Part shown: positions 16,131 through 22,797 of the stretch, one piece after another
Position numbering within the stretch: position 1 is the stretch's first letter
Layout of the letters: every line of letters starts with the position of its first letter
Assembly: GCA_020053915.1 (NCBI GenBank)
Contig: JAGVMG010000053.1
Coordinates: forward strand, 1-64,000
Direction of reading: 5' to 3'
Length of the DNA: 64,000 nt
Source: Parachlamydiales bacterium
GTDB lineage: Bacteria > Chlamydiota > Chlamydiia > Chlamydiales > Rhabdochlamydiaceae
Notes under the pieces: model-generated
Told to the model about the DNA's origin: nothing
Databases searched by the model: none
The model's input: only the letters and a program-made list of their open reading frames with translations
Position numbers and translations under genes: made by a program

Positions 16131-16220
16131 ATGATCATGAAAAAGATAATCTTTCATTCTTCTCTCCTTATGACTCCTATGTGTATGCGTGGCATGTCTA
16201 TGCCCATGCGTGGCGCTTAG
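16131..16220 (+). CDS. Methionine-rich leader peptide of the metNIQ operon
   Basis: A 29-codon ORF (27 codons if started at 16137). After a basic/hydrophobic start (MKKIIFHSSLL) it contains MTPMCMRGMSMPM, six Met codons in thirteen, and ends MRGA-stop. The TAG stop at 16218-16220 lies inside the 5' arm of a perfect terminator hairpin. A run of codons for the transported amino acid just before an intrinsic terminator, upstream of its transporter, is the layout of amino-acid attenuation leaders such as trpL or hisL. No Shine-Dalgarno is visible; initiation may be leaderless. Peptide translation itself is inferred. Confidence 0.7.
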   Translation: MIMKKIIFHSSLLMTPMCMRGMSMPMRGA

Positions 16221-16260
16221 GAGAATTTCCGTTTTATCCATCTCCTAAGCGCTAATTTTT
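16213..16260 (+). terminator. Attenuator terminator between the Met leader ORF and metN
   Basis: GCGCTTAGGAGA (16213-16224) pairs perfectly with TCTCCTAAGCGC (16241-16252) around a 16-nt loop, followed by TAATTTTT. A ribosome stalled on the last Met codons (16191-16208), or sitting at the stop codon, would cover the 5' arm. Upstream segments TCTCCT (about 16161) and CTCCTA (about 16174) can also pair with the AGGAG part of the arm, so alternative folds exist. A smaller hairpin GGCAT/ATGCC lies within the Met codons. Confidence 0.8.
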
Positions 16261-16275
16261 AATAAAAATTAACAC

Positions 16276-16434
16276 GTACCCAACGCATTTCAAAATTTGA
16301 CTTTCGGCAAAGCTGGCGCTTCAGATTTGCGGCCGATGAAGCAGACCATGTGCACGCACATGGTCGATGGAGCCGACCGCAAAGATGAAGATGCCAGCGC
16401 AACCGAAACCCAAATTTTGAAATGCGTTGGGTAC
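16276..16434. repeat. 159-bp near-palindrome (MITE-like) upstream of metN
   Basis: The outer 24 bp are a perfect inverted repeat beginning GTACCCAACGCATTTC on both strands. The central GACCATGTGC/GCACATGGTC arms (16344-16353, 16356-16365) are also perfect, around a 2-nt gap, and much of the rest pairs with mismatches. Both ends read TA-CCC ... GGG-TA, compatible with a TA target duplication as made by IS630/Tc1-type transposases. It ends 18 bp before the metN start, leaving the AGGAG ribosome site just outside. A second element of the same size and design lies at 27016-27182. Confidence 0.8.
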
Positions 16435-16452
16435 AAAAGGAGATCCGTGTAC

Positions 16453-17478
16453 ATGTCCAAAAAAATTAAAGTTATTGACGTTTCTAAAACGTACCCCTCT
16501 GCTGGTAAAATCATCCGCGCGCTCGACCATGTCTCGCTGTCAATCGATCCAAAGGATATTTTCGGCATCATCGGACTCAGCGGAGCTGGTAAGTCCACGC
16601 TGATCCGCTGTTTGGCGAGCCTTGCTTTTCCAAGTTCTGGCAGCATTCTTTTTGATGGGAATGATCTCTGTCTGATGAACAAAAAACAGCTGAGAAAGTT
16701 CCGTTTAAACATCGGAATGATTTTTCAGCATTTTAACCTGCTCAGTTCTCGAACCGTTGCTGAAAATATCGCCTATCCGCTTGAAATTGCGGGCGTATTT
16801 GGGAAAAAACAGGAAGAACGTGTCGATGAACTTCTAGAGCTAGTTGGCCTTAGCCACAAAAAACATGCTTATCCCGCTCTTTTAAGCGGAGGGGAAAAAC
16901 AACGGGTCGGCATTGCACGGGCTCTCTCTTGCCATCCCGACGTGCTCCTCTGCGATGAAGCCACCTCAGCGCTTGATCCCAAAACCACACAGGAAATCCT
17001 AACTCTATTAAAGAGCATCAATGAACAATTGGGCGTGACCATTGTTCTGATCACTCATGAAATGGAGGTTGTCAAACAGATCTGTAATAAAGTTGCCGTC
17101 ATCGAAGCGGGAAAAATTGTCGAGGAAGGGTTGGTCTCGGATGTTTTTTTCCATCCAAAGCATACGACGACAAAGCAGTTTTTACGAAATACATCTCATG
17201 AGATCCCTCTCGAATTTTTGAGAGAACCTTCTCCGAATCGAAAACTGCTTCGATTGCGGTTTAAAGGAGACGTCCTTAGTGAACCTGTGATTTCTGAGAT
17301 CATTAGAAAATACAATGTGGACGCCAACATCCTGCTGGGATGGATCGATCGATTGCAGGCCTTATCCATCGGGAACCTGATCGTCGAATTGACGGGATCA
17401 CCGGAAGAGCTCTCTTGCGCTCTAAACCATTTCGCTGAAAAAACAGTTAATTATGAGGTCATCGAACATGGATGCTGA
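16453..17478 (+). CDS. metN: Methionine ABC transporter ATP-binding protein
   Basis: 341 residues, ATPase of the D/L-methionine importer MetNIQ. Walker A is GLSGAGKS at 41-48, the signature LSGGEKQRVG at 144-153, Walker B LLCDEATSALD at 165-175, with the H-loop in LITHEMEV. Residues about 265-341 form the NIL/ACT-like regulatory domain that binds methionine in MetN and inhibits transport. The start is the ATG after AAAAGGAG. The frame continues upstream into the palindrome, but those 52 residues are non-homologous. The stop overlaps metI by 11 bp. Expression is probably controlled by the upstream Met-rich leader and terminator. Confidence 0.93.
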   Translation: MSKKIKVIDVSKTYPSAGKIIRALDHVSLSIDPKDIFGIIGLSGAGKSTLIRCLASLAFPSSGSILFDGNDLCLMNKKQLRKFRLNIGMIFQHFNLLSSRTVAENIAYPLEIAGVFGKKQEERVDELLELVGLSHKKHAYPALLSGGEKQRVGIARALSCHPDVLLCDEATSALDPKTTQEILTLLKSINEQLGVTIVLITHEMEVVKQICNKVAVIEAGKIVEEGLVSDVFFHPKHTTTKQFLRNTSHEIPLEFLREPSPNRKLLRLRFKGDVLSEPVISEIIRKYNVDANILLGWIDRLQALSIGNLIVELTGSPEELSCALNHFAEKTVNYEVIEHGC

Positions 17479-18151
17479 AAATTTTCAACTCGCCTTAAAT
17501 TTACTGCCCCTCCAGTTGTGGAACACCCTTTACATGGTTGTTGTTTCTTTATTTTTTGCCGTGCTCATCGGGCTGCCCATCGGTGTTATTTTAACAATCA
17601 CAAGCAAAGGACATATTAAAGAGCATCCGAAAATTTATAAGATTTTGGAAACCATCGTCAATATTGGGAGATCTTTTCCTTTTGCGATCCTCATGGTTAC
17701 CCTTATCCCTTTGACGCGATGGCTCATTGGGACAAGTTTGGGAACCACAGCATCGATCGTTCCTCTTACGATTGCAGCAGCGCCCTTTGTCGCTAGGCTG
17801 ATTGAAACAAGCCTAAATGAGGTCGAGAAGCCTATTCTCGAAGCCGCAATTGTCATGGGATCAAATACTTGGCAAATCGTCACAAAAGTATTGCTTGTAG
17901 AAGCCTTGCCCTCGATCCTATCGGCAATTACCTTGACGGCCGTTAGCCTGATCGGATATAGCGCGATGGCAGGCCTTGTCGGCGGAGGCGGTTTGGGACA
18001 AGTTGCGATTCAATATGGCTACAACCGTTTTAACACCTTTATTATGTTTACAACAGTCAGTTTACTCATTCTGCTCGTCCAAGGCGTGCAATGGCTAGGC
18101 GGATACATCACTCAATCAATTCTCAAGAAACGAGGAAAAACACATGATTAG
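17468..18151 (+). CDS. metI: Methionine ABC transporter permease
   Basis: 227 residues with five or so membrane segments. It has the ABC-permease coupling loop EAAIVMGSNTWQIVTKVLLVEALP and the MetI-typical IGRSFPFAILMVTLIPLTRW and YSAMAGLVGGGGLGQVAIQYG. The start at 17468 lies inside the end of metN and follows GAGGT. The longer frame from 17453 lacks a ribosome site. It overlaps metQ by 8 bp, so translation of the three genes is coupled. It forms the membrane channel of the importer with MetN. Confidence 0.93.
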   Translation: MDAENFQLALNLLPLQLWNTLYMVVVSLFFAVLIGLPIGVILTITSKGHIKEHPKIYKILETIVNIGRSFPFAILMVTLIPLTRWLIGTSLGTTASIVPLTIAAAPFVARLIETSLNEVEKPILEAAIVMGSNTWQIVTKVLLVEALPSILSAITLTAVSLIGYSAMAGLVGGGGLGQVAIQYGYNRFNTFIMFTTVSLLILLVQGVQWLGGYITQSILKKRGKTHD

Positions 18152-18929
18152 AAACATCTTATCGATCCTTTGCGGAGTTTTTTTATTAACTAGCTGCTCT
18201 TCAAAATCAAAAGACGGCCTCAAAGTGGCAGCGTCCGCAGTTCCCCATGCTCAAATGCTGGAGTTTGTCAAACCTGACCTCAAAGCTCAAGGGATCGACT
18301 TAATCATTGTCGTGACAGATGATTATAATATGCCCAACCGCGCGCTCGCCGACAAGGAAGTGGATGCTAACTTTTTCCAGCATATTCCCTACATGAATGA
18401 GCAAATAAAGCAGTTTCATTATCCCATCGTCTCCATTGCAAAAATCGAAATTGAACCGATGGGGATCTATTCCAAAAAGATCCGCTCCCTATCGGATCTC
18501 AAACAAAATGCAACCATCGCTATTCCCAACGATCCCACAAATGAAGCCAGAGCTTTATTGCTCCTTCAAGCAAATGGAGTGATTCAACTCGATAATTCTA
18601 ACAACACCCAACTGACAACCGTTAACATAAAAAATAACCCGAAGCAGATTAAATTCATTGAAGTCGATTCTGCAATGCTACCGCGCTCTTTACAAGATGT
18701 CGATGCAGCAGCAATCAATACGAACTACGCCCTAGAAGCCGACTTATCCCCGACAAAGGATGCTCTTGCAATGGAAAGTAAAGACTCTCCTTATGCGAAT
18801 GTCCTAACTGTGAGAGAAGGAGATGAAAATCGCCCCGATATCCAGGCATTAAAAACAGCGTTGACCTCTCAAAAAATGAAGGAATTTATCAACCAAAAAT
18901 ACAAAGGGGCTGTCGTCCCAGCATTTTAA
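18144..18929 (+). CDS. metQ: Methionine-binding lipoprotein
   Basis: 261 residues, NlpA/MetQ family. The lipoprotein signal ends in LLTSC, giving acylated Cys18. The mature part follows the family pattern: LKVAASAVPHAQMLEFV, then VDANFFQHIPYMNE with the HxPYMN ligand motif, and NDPTNEARALLLL. It captures methionine (possibly also methionine sulfoxide or D-Met) in the periplasm and hands it to MetI. It overlaps metI by 8 bp and is followed after one base by the fRMsr gene. Confidence 0.93.
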   Translation: MIRNILSILCGVFLLTSCSSKSKDGLKVAASAVPHAQMLEFVKPDLKAQGIDLIIVVTDDYNMPNRALADKEVDANFFQHIPYMNEQIKQFHYPIVSIAKIEIEPMGIYSKKIRSLSDLKQNATIAIPNDPTNEARALLLLQANGVIQLDNSNNTQLTTVNIKNNPKQIKFIEVDSAMLPRSLQDVDAAAINTNYALEADLSPTKDALAMESKDSPYANVLTVREGDENRPDIQALKTALTSQKMKEFINQKYKGAVVPAF

Positions 18930-18930
18930 T

Positions 18931-19410
18931 ATGTTTGAACAAAGAAACTACTCAGGGACATCAGAGCAAAATTATGCGCTCCTACTCGAGCAGCTTGAAG
19001 CTCTTCTCCAAGGAGACAACAACCAGATCACCAATCTGGCCAATGCGGCTGCACTCCTGAATCAGTTCTTGCCTGAAATCAATTGGGTGGGTTTTTATCT
19101 TTATCATGAAGGGGACCTTCTCTTAGGTCCCTTTCAAGGGTTACCTGCCTGCACAAGAATCCCGCTTGGGAAAGGCGTCTGTGGAGCTGCTGCTCTCGCG
19201 AAACAAACCTTGTACGTCGAGGATGTCAGTCAATATCCGGGGCACATCGCTTGCGATGCCGCGACAAAGTCAGAGCTCGTTATCCCGCTGCTCAAACACA
19301 ATGCATTAGTGGGTGTACTTGACATCGACAGCCCGATCATCCAAAGATTCGATGTGTTCGAAATCGAGCAGCTAGAAAAATTCGCAAGGCAATTATACCC
19401 TGACAACTAA
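18931..19410 (+). CDS. msrC: Free methionine-(R)-sulfoxide reductase (GAF domain)
   Basis: 159 residues of GAF fold with all three family cysteines: C74 (GLPACTRI), C84 (GKGVCGAA) and C108 (GHIACDA). Their spacing equals that of E. coli fRMsr C84/C94/C118. The enzyme reduces free L-methionine-(R)-sulfoxide to methionine using thioredoxin-type reductants. The gene begins one base after the metQ stop, so uptake and repair of host methionine are encoded in one operon. That pairing strengthens the idea that the importer also takes up oxidised methionine. Confidence 0.9.
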   Translation: MFEQRNYSGTSEQNYALLLEQLEALLQGDNNQITNLANAAALLNQFLPEINWVGFYLYHEGDLLLGPFQGLPACTRIPLGKGVCGAAALAKQTLYVEDVSQYPGHIACDAATKSELVIPLLKHNALVGVLDIDSPIIQRFDVFEIEQLEKFARQLYPDN

Positions 19411-19541
19411 GCTTGGTTCACAATGCTATTTCGAGATTTGACATAGACGGCTGTGAGCAACAAGCTGATCCCGATCGCTGCGCAGCTAAGCGCTGTGAAT
19501 CCAAAAAATCCCGTGTCGGTGACCAGTGTTGTGTTAGTCAT
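19407..19541 (-). CDS. Possible 44-residue single-helix membrane protein
   Basis: A short minus-strand frame reads MTNTTLVTDTGFFGFTALSC followed by AAIGISLLLTAVYVKSRNSI and four more residues. It would have one membrane helix and a basic C-terminal side. AAAGGA lies just upstream, with an alternative Met five codons earlier (19556). Its TAG stop interlocks with the TAA stop of the convergent fRMsr gene. The clean hydrophobic profile and ribosome site suggest it is real. It is too short to assign. Confidence 0.4.
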   Translation of the reverse strand: MTNTTLVTDTGFFGFTALSCAAIGISLLLTAVYVKSRNSIVNQA

Positions 19542-19592
19542 TTCCTTTGCAAGCATCCCGCTAAATAAAGAATTAGAACGAGCTGACTTTTT

Positions 19593-20441
19593 TCAACCCG
19601 GACTGGACACCCACGCCTTAAACTGTCCCAAAGTGTCAGGATGATTTATGACGCCAAGATGCTCCGCATTCACAAAACGATGTGGTTGGTCCTTCCGCAC
19701 AATCGACGCTTCAGGGTCGATACACCAATCCTGATTTGCCGCGATTTGATAAAAAGGAACCCGAAGGGACGAAGTGTTCACTTTTTGCCAAATGGCATTC
19801 ACAGTGGGCTTTAAAGTCTCCCTGCAAGGCCGCGTCGACGGCTCAACAACTTTAAATCGCCCTGCAAGAGCGATCACACCGTTTACTTTCTGATTATTTG
19901 CTACGTAAGCCTCGCTCGCAGCCTCGATCGCCCCGCGCGAATGACCGGCTAAAAGCAAACTAGACACACTGCCGCCCCTTTTGCCAATCATTTCGCTCAC
20001 CTTTTCGATGCTTTGGTGGAGTAAAGAGCGATGATCCTGAGGATTGTTATCATCATAAGGTAAATGAACACTGAACACAGCACGTCCTTCAGCCTCTGCA
20101 ATATCTGCCAAATGCAGGAGCGTCAAAGGGTGCGCGTGATCCCCATGCAGAAGTAAAAGAGCAGGAACGGGCCCGTTTCTAGCTGGGATACCGTGAGTGA
20201 ATAAGTGAGCCGTCTTACCTGCTGCGCTCTGAAGAGTGCACGAGCTGATCGACCCTGTCCACAGGGTGCGATACAGCCATGAATATGCATTTGGAAGGAC
20301 ACATGTGACATTAGCGGGAAGAAGATCGGTAAAAAAAATCTGCGCTTTTTCGTATAGCCCGTAAAACAGCGCCCCTGCAGCCTGCTGCACGCCCCATCTT
20401 GCAGCAGAATCCCCCGTTTGCCCAACCCCGTAAAAGCTCAT
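19593..20441 (-). CDS. Alpha/beta-hydrolase
   Basis: 282 residues. PALLLLHGDHAHPLTLLHL is the oxyanion-hole block and LLLAGHSRGAIEA carries the nucleophile in G-H-S-R-G. NQDWCIDPE fits the acid-residue strand and NAEHLGVINHPDT supplies a His. The fold resembles chlorophyllase/dienelactone-hydrolase-type or acyl-peptidase-like enzymes. There is no signal peptide. It stands alone between the 44-residue frame and a 226-bp gap. In that gap the minus strand keeps a start-less open frame (ESELEELREALLRARINRDS ...) that may be a gene remnant. The substrate is unknown. Confidence 0.75.
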   Translation of the reverse strand: MSFYGVGQTGDSAARWGVQQAAGALFYGLYEKAQIFFTDLLPANVTCVLPNAYSWLYRTLWTGSISSCTLQSAAGKTAHLFTHGIPARNGPVPALLLLHGDHAHPLTLLHLADIAEAEGRAVFSVHLPYDDNNPQDHRSLLHQSIEKVSEMIGKRGGSVSSLLLAGHSRGAIEAASEAYVANNQKVNGVIALAGRFKVVEPSTRPCRETLKPTVNAIWQKVNTSSLRVPFYQIAANQDWCIDPEASIVRKDQPHRFVNAEHLGVINHPDTLGQFKAWVSSPG

Positions 20442-20667
20442 TTTCTCCTCTCTTTGAAGAACGCGGCTTTACATGTTAGGGAAAGGTCTGTTTTTAATCA
20501 CCTGAGAATCTCTATTGATCCTGGCTCGAAGCAAAGCCTCTCGCAACTCTTCAAGCTCAGATTCCTTCCTCGAAAAGATTTGAAAATTTTGATATAAGCT
20601 TTTTTAGATCTCGTGACTTTTTTATTTTAGATAGGTATGCTTAACAAGCCTTACTAAGGACAAATGA

Positions 20668-20892
20668 ATGGACACAGAAATTATTGAATTGCAGCTAAAA
20701 GTTAAAGATCTCACAAAGTTGAATGCTGAGTTAATGGCAAACAAACAAGAGTATGCTTCGGCTAAACAAAGTTTGAATAGAATTAGCACGCGACTACGTA
20801 AATTGTGCAAACGTTTAACGCCCACAACTGAAGTCGTTTTCGAAATGCAAAAAATTGCTGATGAAATTCGTGAGCATGTAAAAAAAGTCTAA
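20668..20892 (+). CDS. Small coiled-coil protein upstream of rlmF
   Basis: 74 residues, highly charged and almost entirely helical: heptad-like Leu/Ile spacing in IIELQLKVKDLTKLNAELMA, then LNRISTRLRKLCKRL and a second helix MQKIADEIREHVKK. AAGGA lies nine bases before the ATG. rlmF follows after 26 bp, so both are probably cotranscribed. It may be a dimerising accessory protein; no family was recognised. Confidence 0.5.
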   Translation: MDTEIIELQLKVKDLTKLNAELMANKQEYASAKQSLNRISTRLRKLCKRLTPTTEVVFEMQKIADEIREHVKKV

Positions 20893-20918
20893 TTAAATAT
20901 TCTAAATTTCAAGTGTAG

Positions 20919-21800
20919 ATGACACAGCTAAAAACAGAATTACATCCTAGAAACAGGCATAGAGCACCCTATGATTTTAAGCAGCTCATAAAAAGCTGCC
21001 CTGAGTTAACTAAATTCGTAGCAAAAAATAGCTATGGAAATGAATCGATTGATTTTACCAATCCCATTGCTGTTAAAACTCTAAACAAAGCTATTCTTAA
21101 AGAATTTTACAACATTGCATGGGATATACCCGAACATTTTCTTTGCCCTCCCATTCCCGGTCGAGCAGATTATATCCATTATATTGCAGACTTACTCGCC
21201 GTTACCAACAAAGGAATCATCCCTAAAGGAAAAAAAATCACCGTCATCGATATCGGCGTAGGTGCAAACTGCATCTATCCCCTCATCGGACATCGAGAAT
21301 ATGGATGGAGTTTTGTTGGCACAGATATCGATCCACTAGCGATCTCCATTGCGGACGGCATTATCGCACAAAATAACCTAACAGACGCGATTGAAATTCG
21401 TTTGCAAAAATCTTCTGCACACATTTTCAAAGACGTTTTAAATGATGACGCTACATACGATGTCTCCATGTGCAATCCTCCTTTTCACGCAACACGCGCT
21501 GATGCACAAGCAGGGACCCAAAGGAAGTGGAAAAATTTAAAAGTGCAAACAAACGCTCTAAATTTCGGTGGGCAAAACAATGAGCTGTGGTGTCCTGGTG
21601 GCGAAGTGGCATTTATCAAACTGATGATTAAAGAGAGTGCGCATGTCAATTGCAAGTGGTTTACAACGCTTGTTTCAAAAGCAAGCAGTCTTGCACCCAT
21701 CTATCGCGCATTAGAAAAGGCTCTTCCTCAAGAAATTAGAACGGTAGATATGGGCCAAGGTCAAAAGAAAAGCCGTTTCGTCGCTTGGACTTTTGTCTAG
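20919..21800 (+). CDS. rlmF: 23S rRNA (adenine-N6)-methyltransferase RlmF
   Basis: 293 residues of the RlmF/YbiN family, which methylates A1618 of 23S rRNA with SAM. It begins with the family start LHPRNRHRAPYDFKQLIKSC. SAM site VIDIGVGANCIYPLIG, acidic end of strand 2 FVGTDIDPLAI, catalytic N-P-P-F in MCNPPFHAT. LWCPGGEVAFIKLMIKES is also typical of the family. Length matches E. coli RlmF (about 308). Most codons look like those of its neighbours. Confidence 0.92.
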   Translation: MTQLKTELHPRNRHRAPYDFKQLIKSCPELTKFVAKNSYGNESIDFTNPIAVKTLNKAILKEFYNIAWDIPEHFLCPPIPGRADYIHYIADLLAVTNKGIIPKGKKITVIDIGVGANCIYPLIGHREYGWSFVGTDIDPLAISIADGIIAQNNLTDAIEIRLQKSSAHIFKDVLNDDATYDVSMCNPPFHATRADAQAGTQRKWKNLKVQTNALNFGGQNNELWCPGGEVAFIKLMIKESAHVNCKWFTTLVSKASSLAPIYRALEKALPQEIRTVDMGQGQKKSRFVAWTFV

Positions 21801-21803
21801 AAT

Positions 21804-22562
21804 CTAAATTTTGATGCAAGCCGTGAATAATTCGCGTGCATGCTTGATGTCCCTAATAGACGGTGAGATCATGTAATTGATGACATTGGCTAATGAAGGA
21901 GGAAGTTCTTTCATTTTCATATTTTCTTCGGTAACTGTAGGCATCTTAAAAGCATCCGAAGAAAATATCATCAGCTTAAATGCCTTGCCCAGTTCCATGA
22001 CTCCCCAACGCCTATCAAAATCGTCTTTATCTTTGGAGACCAAACCAAAATCTCCCAAATCATAACGTATTTTATCTCCCTCACTACGAAAAAACACATT
22101 TGCCAATTTAATATCGATCAAATAAATATGCTTCTCATGTAAGGCTTCTAATCCTTTAATAAGCTGATTCATTGCATCGAGGCGCATTTCAGGAGTCATT
22201 TGATTGTAAATTTCAAAAAGCGTCCCCTCATATTTTGGCATAACGATCATTGAATTAAGAGAAGAGGAAAAAAATGCTTTTGCTGGCAAGTGCACTCCTT
22301 CAGAAGATGGCAGCGCGTTCAGTATCTCAAATTCGGATTTAAAATCATTCTTAGCGAAACGACTAATTTTGATGGCCTTAATTTTTTTCTTTTTATCTTC
22401 TGGCTCAAGGGAAAAAACGTTGGAAGAGCTCCCAGCCCCTATTTCCTTACCAATTTTATAATAAATAGTTTCATCGTTCTTAATTCGAAACAATCTATCG
22501 GACCCAATCTCACGTTCCCAAATCGGATCACTACCAATATTTTTTTGAACCATTGATGCCAT
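21804..22562 (-). CDS. Small protein-kinase-like protein, catalytic residues present
   Basis: 252 residues. The glycine loop is IGAGSSSNVF (41-50), the ATP lysine K65 in KAIKI, a candidate helix-C Glu at 77. The catalytic loop is YLID150-I-K152-L-A-N155 and the Mg loop D171-F-G. HRD is replaced by L-I-D, but the Asp, Lys and Asn all remain, so activity is plausible. The C-lobe is short: there is no clear APE motif and it ends near residue 250. There is no membrane anchor, unlike classic chlamydial Pkn1/PknD. It could act inside the bacterium or be a secreted effector. It converges on rlmF with 3 bp between the genes. Confidence 0.75.
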   Translation of the reverse strand: MASMVQKNIGSDPIWEREIGSDRLFRIKNDETIYYKIGKEIGAGSSSNVFSLEPEDKKKKIKAIKISRFAKNDFKSEFEILNALPSSEGVHLPAKAFFSSSLNSMIVMPKYEGTLFEIYNQMTPEMRLDAMNQLIKGLEALHEKHIYLIDIKLANVFFRSEGDKIRYDLGDFGLVSKDKDDFDRRWGVMELGKAFKLMIFSSDAFKMPTVTEENMKMKELPPSLANVINYMISPSIRDIKHARELFTACIKI

Positions 22563-22676
22563 ATAACAAACAACCAGAAAATAAGATGCTTATAAAAGAA
22601 AAATACATGAAACTATAATCGATTATATAGCCGTATTTGATATAAAATCAACATTAAAACAAGACTAACATATCAA

Positions 22677-22765
22677 TCTTCTCCAACTCTTCACAACTTC
22701 TAAGGGTAATATTAATTGAAAAAGCACCTAAGAATTAAGTCTTAAGTGTCTTGAATAGAACACTC
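22677..22765 (-). repeat. Direct repeat copy A (like tRNA-Asn 3' flank) with terminator behind the autotransporter gene
   Basis: This 89-bp stretch aligns with 28813-28901, the 3' flank of tRNA-Asn, at roughly three quarters of positions by hand. TCTTCT, ACTCTTCAC, CTTAAGTG and ATAGAA are shared blocks. Read on the minus strand it contains a hairpin CACTTAAGA/TCTTAGGTG followed by TTTTT, so it also works as an intrinsic terminator for the autotransporter gene whose stop is at 22798. Confidence 0.6.
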
Positions 22766-22797
22766 TAGCTACTGGGTTCTATCTAGATCTTTCGAAA

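Noticed and set aside
16297-16452. Upstream extension of the metN reading frame through the palindrome
   Set aside because: It is in frame but encodes non-homologous sequence within an inverted repeat; the real start at 16453 has AGGAG at the right distance and begins the normal MetN sequence.
16043-16452. SAM riboswitch or T-box before metN
   Set aside because: No T-box sequence, no SAM-I style four-way junction pattern; the Met-codon leader and terminator explain the region better.
20442-20667. Minus-strand open frame in the gap before the coiled-coil gene
   Set aside because: It is open for about 43 codons and ends at a stop but has no start codon or ribosome site; at most a gene remnant, so it was not listed as a gene.
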